From assembly GCF_008369115.1 (NCBI RefSeq), contig NZ_VOAZ01000003.1, positions 558,001-622,000 of the forward strand: 64,000 bases of DNA. Reading direction: 5' to 3'. This stretch comes from Psychrobacter sp. ANT_WB68. GTDB lineage: Bacteria; Pseudomonadota; Gammaproteobacteria; Pseudomonadales; Moraxellaceae. The notes under the pieces were generated by a model. It searched no databases, was not told the DNA's origin, and saw only the letters and a list, made by a program, of their open reading frames with translations. Position numbers and translations under genes: made by a program. Below are positions 9,728-17,876 of the stretch, piece by piece (the first letter of the stretch is position 1; each line of letters begins with the position of its first letter).

Positions 9728-10528
9728 ATGACTAACACCATGATAGTACAGACAGCTAACTTAAAGGAAACCTTAGAGAGCAGCTTAAAAAAGCCTCTAC
9801 TAGGGGTAAATATTGACCATGTAGCAACTTTACGCCAAGCACGAGGTGTCAGCTATCCAAGCCCATTGGCAGCCGCTCTTTTATGTGAAAAGGCAGGGGC
9901 AGATGGCATAACGATTCATTTGCGTGAAGACCGCCGTCATATTCAAGATGCCGATGTGTATGAGATTGCTGAACAGCTGACCACGAGAATGAACTTGGAG
10001 ATGGCAGCAACGACTGAAATGTTAGAGATTGCTCGTCAGGTTAAGCCGTTTTGGGTATGCTTAGTGCCTGAGAAGCGTGCTGAATTGACTACCGAAGGCG
10101 GTCTGGATGTCGCAGGACAGATGCCTTGGTTGACTGAATATATCGCCAAATTACAAGCGGTAGATACCAAGGTTTCTTTGTTTATTGATCCAGAAGACAA
10201 ACAGATTGCTGCAGCGGTGAATTGCGGTGCTGATGCAATAGAACTGCATACCGGTGCTTACGCTGAGGCAGGTCTAGCCGCTAATGTTGATAGGATGAAT
10301 GCTGAGCTTACGCGGATTAAACAAGCCGTGCGGACTGCCCAAGATGCCAATAGTAATATGCTGATTAATGCAGGTCATGGTCTGACACGTGAGAATGTTC
10401 ATGCGATTGCCCAAATTGACGGTATATATGAGCTAAATATCGGACATGCGCTTATTGCCGATGCCGTTTTTGTTGGATTAGAGCAGGCGGTTATTATGAT
10501 GAAATCTGCAATGCACCAAGGTGCTTAA
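9728..10528 (+). CDS. pdxJ: Pyridoxine 5'-phosphate synthase
   Basis: PdxJ condenses 3-amino-2-oxopropyl phosphate with deoxyxylulose 5-phosphate to pyridoxine 5'-phosphate in the DXP-dependent vitamin B6 pathway. Visible are LLGVNIDHVATLRQARG near residues 20-36, GITIHLREDRRHI, VCLVPEKRAELTTEGGLD, ELHTGAYA and NAGHGLT, all family motifs of the TIM barrel. The start is ATG 9728, with AAAGGA at 9716-9721; the longer frame from 9698 reads through that site. The product is 266 residues. The gene ends 12 bp from a convergent pilin-like gene, with no room for a separate terminator. Confidence 0.96.
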   Translation: MTNTMIVQTANLKETLESSLKKPLLGVNIDHVATLRQARGVSYPSPLAAALLCEKAGADGITIHLREDRRHIQDADVYEIAEQLTTRMNLEMAATTEMLEIARQVKPFWVCLVPEKRAELTTEGGLDVAGQMPWLTEYIAKLQAVDTKVSLFIDPEDKQIAAAVNCGADAIELHTGAYAEAGLAANVDRMNAELTRIKQAVRTAQDANSNMLINAGHGLTRENVHAIAQIDGIYELNIGHALIADAVFVGLEQAVIMMKSAMHQGA

Positions 10529-10540
10529 CCTTGTCATTTC

Positions 10541-11128
10541 TCATTGCCCACAGCCAGTAGGGTGGTTCTCGTTGGGCTTATAAGTAATGAGGCCGCCTTG
10601 GTTGAATGAGATTTGATACATGGTTTTATTATAGGTTGAGGTCGGGCAATATTTAATATGCCCGAAATGCCCGCGAGGCTTACCGCTATCGCCCCAGAAC
10701 TTAGTGTAATGACGATTATTTCCCACTCGTAAATATAGTGTGCTGTATTTGGGATCTAACGCTTGTTCTTCTAGCAGATCATCAATTCCTAAATCAAAGT
10801 TCTTATTATTGTTTGTATCTAGAAATAATAATAACTTCTTATAACTGTCCCTATGACACAAGCCACCATTGTTAGATAGGCAAACTAGTAAGTCTTGTCT
10901 CCTGATATAACTTTCCGCTTTAGCCAATGTTAGCGTATTTTCAATTTGACCTTCAATACGTTTTGCTTCCATGCGGGCTAATTGCGCTAGGATGTAAGGC
11001 GTAGCAATTATTGCTACGATAGTTAAGACCGCGATTGTGACGATCAGTTCCACTAAGTTAAAGCCATACTGATTATATGTTTGAAGGTGTTTTCGTTTAC
11101 CTGACGATACTTTATATGATTCCATCAT
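10541..11128 (-). CDS. Type IV pilin-like / GspH-FimT family pseudopilin
   Basis: A 195-residue prepilin-like protein. A basic leader of ~22 residues ends in Gly and is followed by FNLVELIVTIAVLTIVAIIA, a class III prepilin segment with the invariant Glu at mature position 5. The rest is a globular domain with several Cys (CLSNNGGLC and the terminal CGQ), likely disulfide-bonded. The GspH/FimT-type layout suggests a minor pilin or pseudopilin processed by PilD and built into a type IV pilus tip or type II secretion pseudopilus. It stands alone, with no pil or gsp genes beside it, so its partners must be elsewhere. M1 and M2 are adjacent candidate starts. Confidence 0.8.
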   Translation of the reverse strand: MMESYKVSSGKRKHLQTYNQYGFNLVELIVTIAVLTIVAIIATPYILAQLARMEAKRIEGQIENTLTLAKAESYIRRQDLLVCLSNNGGLCHRDSYKKLLLFLDTNNNKNFDLGIDDLLEEQALDPKYSTLYLRVGNNRHYTKFWGDSGKPRGHFGHIKYCPTSTYNKTMYQISFNQGGLITYKPNENHPTGCGQ

Positions 11129-11723
11129 GATGGACTGCCGCCTATATAAAAGGTATGGAAATATAAAAAATATAACTGAGCAAACCGTTTTAATGTCATT
11201 AGTGATGCTTAATTTATACTTGACTGCTAGTATCTAGCCTTATATCTAAAATATTAATAATGTATAAAATCTGGTCAAATTTAATCACTTAACCGTAGAG
11301 TGGAATAATGTTTGCTAATATGAATATAAACTAAATATATGTCTACTGTCAAAAAATGTTTCAATTCGTGAATCATTAGTTTTATCAATAGAGAAAATAA
11401 ATGATTTGTATTAAAATAAGTTGAAACAATAGGTATGATTCGTTTCATCATCTGTTGTGACCTAACATACAAAAGATAAAAACTGTAAGGTGTGTTAGTT
11501 CTCAGTAAGTTCAGCTGACTAATGTGTTTTAGTTATGACATTATCGTGTAATAATGTGTAGCTGGTTAACGAAAAAAGTTGTAAACTGCATTGATAATCG
11601 CTAAGCTACTCCTTAATTGGTTTTGCTTTGTCACTTAAAATTTGTAAAAGATGTACATTTTAGAGCATCTTGAAAAGCGGTTATGCTTAACGCATTACTA
11701 AAATTATCCTTTGGAGGAAGTCC
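11129..11723. other. AT-rich intergenic region between pseudopilin gene and ompA
   Basis: 595 bp with no supportable gene; a 63-codon minus-strand frame has no coding character. It must hold the promoters of both divergent genes. AAGATG ... CATCTT (11649-11672) forms a 6-bp inverted repeat about 50 bp before the OmpA start, possibly a leader hairpin. A strong ribosome-binding site GGAGGA lies just before 11724. Confidence 0.5.
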
Positions 11724-13040
11724 ATGAAATTAAATAAAATTGCTCTAGCTCTGGTTGCTGTAACAGCAGCTCCTTTAGCAGCCAATGCTGGCGTTACTAT
11801 TAGCCCATTATTACTTGGTTATCACTTTACTGAAGACTTTAGTGACACAGCTGATAAACAGCGTGACATTCTTCGTACAGGTAAAAACCTGTATGCAGAT
11901 GCAAATGGTACTGAATGGCTAAATGAGCCACGTGGTAACAACAATGGCGGTGTGGCTAAAGAGAGCAGCCTGTATACTGGTGCTGCACTAGGTATCGAAC
12001 TAACTCCTTCTACGCAATTCCAAGTTGAATATGGTGTATCTAACGCAAATGGCGAAGCTTCTGAAGATTCTGCAGTTTCAGGTGTTAACCGTTTTGACGT
12101 AGAACAAACCATGCTTTCTGGTAACTTCTTAATCGGTACAGAAGAGTTTACTGGTTATACTGATAGTCCTTTAAAGCCATACGTTTTGGTTGGTGCTGGT
12201 CAGTCTAAGATCAAAGTAGAAAACCAAGAAGCTTATAGAGCTGCATCTCCAGTTGCTGGTTATAACACTGGTGAAATTGTACAAGCAGGTACTGAAGTAT
12301 CGAGCTCTAAAGATACTATCGGTAACCTAGGTCTAGGTGCTATGTATCGTATCAACGATGCACTAAGCCTACGTGGTGAAGCTCGTGCGATTCATAACTT
12401 TGATAACAACTGGTGGGAAGGCATGGCTTTGGCCGGTCTAGAAGTTGTACTTGGTGGCCATTTAGCACCTACAGTAGCTGTTCCGCCAATGCAAGAGCCT
12501 AACGTTGATGCTGCGCCAATCGTTGTTGTTGAGTCTGATCTTGATTCTGACGGTGATGGTGTACCTGATAGCATCGATGCATGCCCAGGCACTCCAATGA
12601 ACGTAGTTGTTGATGAGCGCGGTTGCCCAGTACCAGTAGATATTACTGATGAACTGAAAATGGAACTACGTGTATTCTTTGATAACGACAAATCAGCTAT
12701 CAAAAACCAATACAAGCCAGAAATCGCTAAAGTAGCAGAGAAGATGCGTGAGTATCCTAACTCTACAGCCCGTGTAGAAGGTCATGCTTCTAAGACTGGT
12801 CCTTCAGCACGTTATAACCAACGTTTATCTGAAGCTCGTGCTGTTGCTGTGAAATCTATGTTGACTAACGAATTTGGTATCGAGCCAAATCGTCTATCAA
12901 CAGTTGGTTATGGTTATGACCAACCAATCGCTGACAACAACACTGAAGAAGGTCGCGCTATGAACCGTCGTGTTTATGCCATCATTACTGGTGACAAAAC
13001 CATGACTGTTGAACAAACTAAAGATATGGTTGTTCAATAA
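11724..13040 (+). CDS. OmpA/OprF-family outer membrane protein
   Basis: A 438-residue outer membrane protein. The signal peptide covers residues 1-22, ending in ANA. An N-terminal beta-barrel of about 230 residues has alternating hydrophobic strands. Then come a Pro-rich linker, a thrombospondin type 3-like calcium-binding motif (DSDGDGVPDSIDACPGTP, ~270-290) and a C-terminal OmpA peptidoglycan-binding domain (VFFDNDKSAIKN, EGHASKTG, NQRLSEARAVAVK, GYGYDQP, NRRV). It should anchor the outer membrane to peptidoglycan and may form a porin. GGAGGA before ATG and the strong terminator after it fit an abundant protein. Its codon use looks more A/T-ending and uniform than its neighbours, as in highly expressed genes. 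Confidence 0.92.
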   Translation: MKLNKIALALVAVTAAPLAANAGVTISPLLLGYHFTEDFSDTADKQRDILRTGKNLYADANGTEWLNEPRGNNNGGVAKESSLYTGAALGIELTPSTQFQVEYGVSNANGEASEDSAVSGVNRFDVEQTMLSGNFLIGTEEFTGYTDSPLKPYVLVGAGQSKIKVENQEAYRAASPVAGYNTGEIVQAGTEVSSSKDTIGNLGLGAMYRINDALSLRGEARAIHNFDNNWWEGMALAGLEVVLGGHLAPTVAVPPMQEPNVDAAPIVVVESDLDSDGDGVPDSIDACPGTPMNVVVDERGCPVPVDITDELKMELRVFFDNDKSAIKNQYKPEIAKVAEKMREYPNSTARVEGHASKTGPSARYNQRLSEARAVAVKSMLTNEFGIEPNRLSTVGYGYDQPIADNNTEEGRAMNRRVYAIITGDKTMTVEQTKDMVVQ

Positions 13041-13080
13041 GTAATAGCTACTAATTATGTCATAAAGTAATTAGTTACAA

Positions 13081-13110
13081 AAAAAGTCACCCTTTGGGTG
13101 GCTTTTTTTT
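13081..13110 (+). terminator. Rho-independent terminator after ompA
   Basis: Stem GTCACCC/GGGTGGC (13086-13092 and 13096-13102, one G-T wobble) with a TTT loop, preceded by five A and followed by eight T. A second weaker hairpin, CTAATTA/TAATTAG, lies just upstream around 13050-13075. Confidence 0.88.
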
Positions 13111-13391
13111 ATTTATGTGTTGAGAAAAGTGAGTTATTGCATAAATTAATGGTGCAATAATGTTATACTAGCCACCCAAACACTTTGTAAATTGACAAAG
13201 TGTACATTAGCATAGCTATCTGTACGATGGATTTATCAGCATAGGTATTTGATTTTATTAAAATTGATCGATTGTGCCTATTGCACAGTCATCTAATCAT
13301 AAAGTAATCATGTCTATTTGGTTGATGGTAACAGTTTATCCAGCGGCGCTTACTGCTACTGCATTTTTTTAAGACGAAACGAGCATTTTAT
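13111..13391. promoter_or_regulatory. typA leader: extended -10 promoter and start-proximal hairpin
   Basis: TGTTATACT (13161-13169) is an extended -10 element. ACACTTTG/CAAAGTGT (13180-13187 and 13196-13203, 8-nt loop) is a perfect inverted repeat placed where the 5' end of the mRNA would be. The rest of the ~190-nt leader shows no clear structure by eye. Confidence 0.4.
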
Positions 13392-15239
13392 ATGGCGAAC
13401 GATATCAAACACCTGCGTAACATTGCAATTATTGCCCACGTTGACCACGGTAAAACCACTTTGGTTGACAAGCTATTACACCAATCTGGTACTTTTGGCG
13501 ATCGTGCAAACATTGCTGAACGTGCAATGGATTCAGGTGATATTGAGCAAGAGCGTGGTATTACCATCTTAGCGAAAAATACAGCCATCCGCTGGACAGA
13601 TGATACTGATGGCACTGAATACCGTATTAATATTGTTGATACTCCAGGTCACGCCGATTTTGGTGGTGAAGTTGAACGTGTTATGTCAATGGTTGACTGT
13701 GTTTTATTAGTGGTTGACGGTGTTGACGGCCCAATGCCACAGACGCGTTTTGTGACTCAAAAAGCATTCGAACAAGGTCTAAAGCCGATTGTTGTTATTA
13801 ATAAAATTGACCGTCCTGGTTCACGCCCTGATTGGGTAATGGATCAAATTTTTGATTTGTTTGATAACTTAGGTGCTACTGATGAGCAATTGGATTTCCC
13901 AGTTGTTTACGCCTCAGCCCTAAATGGCATTGCTGGCTTAGAAGCAGACAACTTAGCGGATGACATGACGCCGCTGTTTAAAACCATTGTTGATGTCGTA
14001 CAGCCTCCACAGGTTGATGCCGATGCACCGTTCCGCATGCAAATCTCTAGCCTTGACTATAACAGCTTCGTTGGTGTTATCGGTATTGGTCGTATTCAGC
14101 GCGGTAAAGTTAAAACCAATACACCAGTGACTATCGTTGATAAAAATGGTAAAACGCGTAATGGTCGTATTCTGAAAATTATGGGTTATCACGGTCTAGA
14201 TCGTATCGAAGTAGAAGATGCGCAAGCGGGTGATATCGTTTGTATTACTGGTATCGATTCGCTTAATATCTCAGATACTATCTGTGATCCTAACCATGTT
14301 GAAGCGTTACCAGCCTTGACGGTTGATGAGCCGACCGTATCGATGAACTTCCAAGTAAATAACTCACCATTTGCTGGTCGTGAAGGGAAGTTTGTGACGT
14401 CACGTAATATTCGTGAGCGTCTTGAGCGTGAATTGATTCATAACGTTGCACTACGTGTAGAAGATACTGAGTCTCCTGATAAATTTAAAGTATCAGGTCG
14501 TGGTGAGCTACATTTATCGGTGCTGATCGAAAATATGCGCCGTGAAGGTTTTGAGCTTGGCGTATCTGGTCCAGAAGTTATCGTTAAAGAAGTCGATGGT
14601 AAGCTACAAGAACCATATGAAAACGTCGTATTTGATATTGAAGATGCGCATCAAGGTCCAATCATGGAGCAAATCGGCTTACGTAAAGGCGAGATGACCA
14701 ATATGGAGCTTGATGATAAAGGTCGTATGCGTATTGAAGCGACAATGCCAGCGCGTGGTTTGATTGGTTTCCGTTCAGAGTTTTTAACACTGACGTCGGG
14801 TACTGGTATCATGACTTCAAGTTTCTCGCATTACGGTCCACAAAAAATTGGTGATGTTGGTGGCCGCTCTAACGGCGTATTGGTTTCTATGGCAAATGGC
14901 GTTTGCTTAGGTTTTGCACTATTTAATCTGCAAAAACGTGGCAAATTATTTGCTGAGCCACAGCTTGAAGTCTACGAAGGTATGATCGTTGGTCTTAACT
15001 CTCGTAACGATGATATGGCGGTGAATCCGACGACTGCTAAGCAGTTGACCAACGTTCGTGCAAGTGGTACTGATGAAGCGTTGACCTTGACCCCAGCGGT
15101 TAAGTTTACTCTTGAGCAAGCACTTGAATTTATTCAAGATGATGAGCTAGTAGAAGTAACGCCAAAAGCCGTTCGTTTACGTAAGCGTTATTTGACGGAA
15201 AGCGAGCGTAAGCGTCATGGTCGTAAGAAAGGTGCTTAA
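13392..15239 (+). CDS. typA: Ribosome-associated GTPase TypA/BipA
   Basis: TypA/BipA is a translational GTPase needed for 50S assembly and growth at low temperature or under stress. The length of 615 is typical. Seen are G1 AHVDHGKTT (residues ~15-23), [16 protein letters not shown]3 [16 protein letters not shown]4 [13 protein letters not shown]-Tu-like domain II, and the BipA-specific C-terminal part ([18 protein letters not shown], then [15 protein letters not shown] and [15 protein letters not shown]). It is monocistronic here, with its own promoter region after the ompA terminator. Confidence 0.97.
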   Translation: MANDIKHLRNIAIIAHVDHGKTTLVDKLLHQSGTFGDRANIAERAMDSGDIEQERGITILAKNTAIRWTDDTDGTEYRINIVDTPGHADFGGEVERVMSMVDCVLLVVDGVDGPMPQTRFVTQKAFEQGLKPIVVINKIDRPGSRPDWVMDQIFDLFDNLGATDEQLDFPVVYASALNGIAGLEADNLADDMTPLFKTIVDVVQPPQVDADAPFRMQISSLDYNSFVGVIGIGRIQRGKVKTNTPVTIVDKNGKTRNGRILKIMGYHGLDRIEVEDAQAGDIVCITGIDSLNISDTICDPNHVEALPALTVDEPTVSMNFQVNNSPFAGREGKFVTSRNIRERLERELIHNVALRVEDTESPDKFKVSGRGELHLSVLIENMRREGFELGVSGPEVIVKEVDGKLQEPYENVVFDIEDAHQGPIMEQIGLRKGEMTNMELDDKGRMRIEATMPARGLIGFRSEFLTLTSGTGIMTSSFSHYGPQKIGDVGGRSNGVLVSMANGVCLGFALFNLQKRGKLFAEPQLEVYEGMIVGLNSRNDDMAVNPTTAKQLTNVRASGTDEALTLTPAVKFTLEQALEFIQDDELVEVTPKAVRLRKRYLTESERKRHGRKKGA

Positions 15240-15337
15240 TTTCTGACAAAAAATGATATTAATCATAATTTTTGTTAAGAATTGAGAGAAGTATTCAATA
15301 TTAGTAAAGACCTTTTTTATTTGTATTGAATGAGCGC

Positions 15338-15343
15338 TATAAT
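15338..15343 (+). promoter_or_regulatory. Candidate -10 element upstream of mscL
   Basis: A perfect TATAAT, but no convincing -35 at the right distance. The 293-bp gap from typA to mscL is AT-rich. An imperfect inverted repeat (AGTGGGTCA ... TGATTCACT) follows about 12 bp downstream. Confidence 0.3.
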
Positions 15344-15532
15344 TAGCAGTATAGAGTGGGTCAACTATGATTCACTTTATATTGCTTTTTTTTGCGCCTA
15401 TCTTTTATATACAATAAAAAACTAATCAATCGAATTGGTTTGTTTAGGTTTTCTTATGTTATCTTTCAATAAGATTAACTATTTAACTAATTATCTATCT
15501 GACCATAGATAATACTTTTGAGGAGTGACATT

Positions 15533-15976
15533 ATGAGTATGGTATCTGAGTTTAAGGAGTTTGCTTTAAAAGGTAACGTGATGGACCTAGCAGTTGGTGT
15601 CATCATCGGTGGCGCTTTTGCAACCATCACAACGTCTTTGGTTGAAGACATTATTATGCCAATTGTGGCTTTTATTGCTGGTGGCGAAATCAATTTTAAA
15701 AATATGTTTTTCATATTAGGAGACGCTCCTGAAGGCGTTGCCATGACTTACGATGCACTTAAAGCAGCGGGTGTGCCAGTATTGGCCTACGGTAGTTTTA
15801 TCACCGTACTTATTAACTTCCTGATTTTAGCGTTTATTATCTTTATGATGGTCAAAATGGTTAATAGATTACGCCGTGAAGATGAGGTAGAAGAAGCGAT
15901 AGAAGAGCCGTCTGAAGAGGTGCAACTGCTTCGTGAGATTAGTGCTAAGCTTAGTAATAATCACATAACAAAATAA
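15533..15976 (+). CDS. mscL: Large-conductance mechanosensitive channel
   Basis: MscL is a homopentameric inner-membrane channel that opens under membrane tension to relieve osmotic downshock. The 147-residue protein has the N-terminal amphipathic helix and TM1 ([23 protein letters not shown] in two parts), a periplasmic loop, TM2 (~85-108, [19 protein letters not shown]) and a cytoplasmic acidic helical bundle. GAGGAG at 15520-15525 selects ATG 15533; an upstream TTG at 15518 overlaps the ribosome-binding site. It is followed by a bidirectional terminator. Confidence 0.97.
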   Translation: MSMVSEFKEFALKGNVMDLAVGVIIGGAFATITTSLVEDIIMPIVAFIAGGEINFKNMFFILGDAPEGVAMTYDALKAAGVPVLAYGSFITVLINFLILAFIIFMMVKMVNRLRREDEVEEAIEEPSEEVQLLREISAKLSNNHITK

Positions 15977-16001
15977 AACCATACAATTTGCTTACTAGAA
16001 T

Positions 16002-16032
16002 AAAAAAGGCTAACGAGAAGTTAGCCTTTTTT
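16002..16032. terminator. Bidirectional terminator between mscL and the exported-protein gene
   Basis: Stem GGCTAAC/GTTAGCC (16008-16014, 16020-16026), flanked by six A and six T, between convergent genes. It can serve both strands. Confidence 0.85.
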
Positions 16033-16063
16033 ATTGTCAATTGATGAATTCGAAGCGTGCAAC

Positions 16064-16504
16064 CTATGGTGTGACTACCACATAGTCATTCGTATTGATT
16101 AAAATCTCTGAAGGACGATCGACAACGATACGGACGACATTATTATCAACGGCTTGTGATTTATAATAATTATCTTCAGCAACCGTACAGCCTAAGCAGC
16201 GGCCCATAGCATCCCATGGCTCAACAAATAATTTCTGCTGCGCTTGATCAGCATTGCCACCGATCAGCGAGAAGGGTAAGCTCACAAGGTAAGCGGCTGT
16301 TCCCGCTACAGCGGCTACTAACTGTAATGGCTTCCCGACAATAGTATCTACCGCCATAGTCTCGTAAGAGGGGCCAAAATCAGTTTCATCAATTTCTATC
16401 GCTGCTAAAGCGGGTTGCATGCTTGCAAAAATTAAGCTTACGCTTGCCATCATGGTCAGTAACTTATATTTAGCGGTGCGTTTCATTTTAGCTGGAGCAC
16501 TCAT
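16064..16504 (-). CDS. Unknown exported or membrane protein
   Basis: A 146-residue protein I do not recognise with confidence. Residues ~14-35 form a signal peptide (LLTMMASVSLIFASMQPALA), after a basic N terminus with Lys and Arg. A second hydrophobic stretch at ~58-83 has Gly and Ala spacing (QLVAAVAGTAAYLVSLPFSL) that could be a membrane hairpin. A central RCLGC pair and a beta-like C terminus rich in Val follow. Similar small proteins in Moraxellaceae are sometimes labelled multidrug transporter without evidence; this one is far too short to be a pump. AGGATA lies about 7 bp before the start. Confidence 0.6.
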   Translation of the reverse strand: MSAPAKMKRTAKYKLLTMMASVSLIFASMQPALAAIEIDETDFGPSYETMAVDTIVGKPLQLVAAVAGTAAYLVSLPFSLIGGNADQAQQKLFVEPWDAMGRCLGCTVAEDNYYKSQAVDNNVVRIVVDRPSEILINTNDYVVVTP

Positions 16505-16830
16505 AATAATATCCTAAAACTCATAAGTAGTATGATTAATAGCTGCTGCTATTTCCACACAGAGACAAATTCCCTATAGAAATAATGCGACAACGATAGG
16601 TATTTTTAATATTACAGATACATAAACGATTTGCACTATTTATGTAAATATAAGGGCTATTAAAGCAAGATGTACGCTAATAAGCAACAAAAATGCGCAG
16701 GAGATGTGTATTAATAGGGCGTTTTTAGTATGAGCGATTTTAAATGGATTTACTAGCTACTGTAAATAATGGTGTAAGCTAACTTAGCTACGGTATCATT
16801 TTGATACTTTGTAGCCTTATTAACCATTGT
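16505..16830. other. Intergenic region between the exported-protein gene and mutM
   Basis: 326 bp, with no gene seen. It contains the promoter region of the exported-protein gene and the 3' flank of mutM. An imperfect hairpin (GCTAC-GGTATCA ... TGATAC-TTT-GTAGC, 16787-16815) lies just after the mutM stop. It lacks a T-run on the minus strand, so it is at best a weak terminator or 3'-end stabiliser. Confidence 0.4.
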
Positions 16831-17817
16831 CTAATCAATGTTGATTGGTTGACAGGTAGGGCAATAAACACTAGCACGTCCATTGAGCTTAATATTTTCT
16901 AATAGCGTGTCACAATGTGGACAAGTTTCGCCTTGTCTGCCATAGACATTTAAGGTTTGTTGAAAATAGCCTGTTTGACCGCTGGCGACCGTAAAATCGC
17001 GTAATGTGGACCCGCCAAGGGCTATCGCCTTTTTTAAAATCGTTTTTATATGGTCAACCAAAGTAACTATTTGCGCATACGATACTTCATGAGCTGGCGT
17101 TGCAGGATGAATGCCTGATAAATAGAGACTTTCAGTCGCGTAAATATTGCCAACACCGACAACGATTTGTTGTTCCATAATGACGGATTTAATGGCGCGT
17201 TTGATAGGTTGCCTACTCGTAGCCTTACTGGCAGTAGCTTTATTCGCAGCCAATTTATTAGTGCTATTTTCGATAGTCGCGTTATCATCAGAGGTTTGAT
17301 TAGGATTATTTGAGCGCTGGATGAGATGATATAAATAATCAGCGGTAAATGCTTCCGATAACGGCTCAGGACCCAAATGATCTAATAGCTTCTGGCCATA
17401 ATCTTCAAACCATAACACGGACCCAAAGCGCCTAGGGTCATAATAATGCAACTGTGTTTGGGTGTCATCAGCGCCATTGAAAGTCACCACTAAATGGTCA
17501 TGTTTGCGCTTATTCGTGCCATAACTGTGTTGCTGTAAGCTACCTGACATACCCAAATGAATCAAAAGTTGGCGTGGTGCTAAGTTTGTAGGTTGGATAG
17601 GGGCGCTGGTATTGGCAGCAATGAGTGGAACGAAATTAAGAATTAAATACTTTGCTCGGCGCTCGACGCTATCTAAAGTGTAATCAACTAGTTGACTTAA
17701 ATCATCAGGCATCGCCCAACGTAGCTTAGGTTGGAAGACTTCGATATTGGTCACTTGTTGACCTAAAAGTGGTGCAAGGCTGGTTTTGGTGGTTTCTACT
17801 TCGGGTAACTCAGGCAT
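16831..17817 (-). CDS. mutM: Formamidopyrimidine-DNA glycosylase (Fpg/MutM) with low-complexity insertion
   Basis: MutM excises 8-oxoguanine and other oxidised purines by beta,delta-elimination. The N terminus MPELPEVE supplies the catalytic Pro and Glu. Seen further are IHLGMSGSL (~98-106), YYDPRRFGSVLWF, VGVGNIYATESLYLSGIHP, and the C-terminal zinc finger with CPHC and CPTC. The total of 328 residues is about 55 above normal. Much of the excess is an Asn/Ser/Thr/Ala-rich insert (around residues 173-205) in the linker before the helix-two-turn-helix. It has its own leader; relA ends 59 bp upstream on the same strand. Confidence 0.96.
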   Translation of the reverse strand: MPELPEVETTKTSLAPLLGQQVTNIEVFQPKLRWAMPDDLSQLVDYTLDSVERRAKYLILNFVPLIAANTSAPIQPTNLAPRQLLIHLGMSGSLQQHSYGTNKRKHDHLVVTFNGADDTQTQLHYYDPRRFGSVLWFEDYGQKLLDHLGPEPLSEAFTADYLYHLIQRSNNPNQTSDDNATIENSTNKLAANKATASKATSRQPIKRAIKSVIMEQQIVVGVGNIYATESLYLSGIHPATPAHEVSYAQIVTLVDHIKTILKKAIALGGSTLRDFTVASGQTGYFQQTLNVYGRQGETCPHCDTLLENIKLNGRASVYCPTCQPINID

Positions 17818-17876
17818 AGTATTTCTTATGAAAACTTTATTATGAATTAAAGGTGTCGTTGGAAAGTTTTACCGAC

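Noticed and set aside
11281..11472. 63-codon minus-strand frame in the ompA upstream gap
   Set aside because: AT-rich, no ribosome-binding site and no recognisable protein; treated as non-coding.
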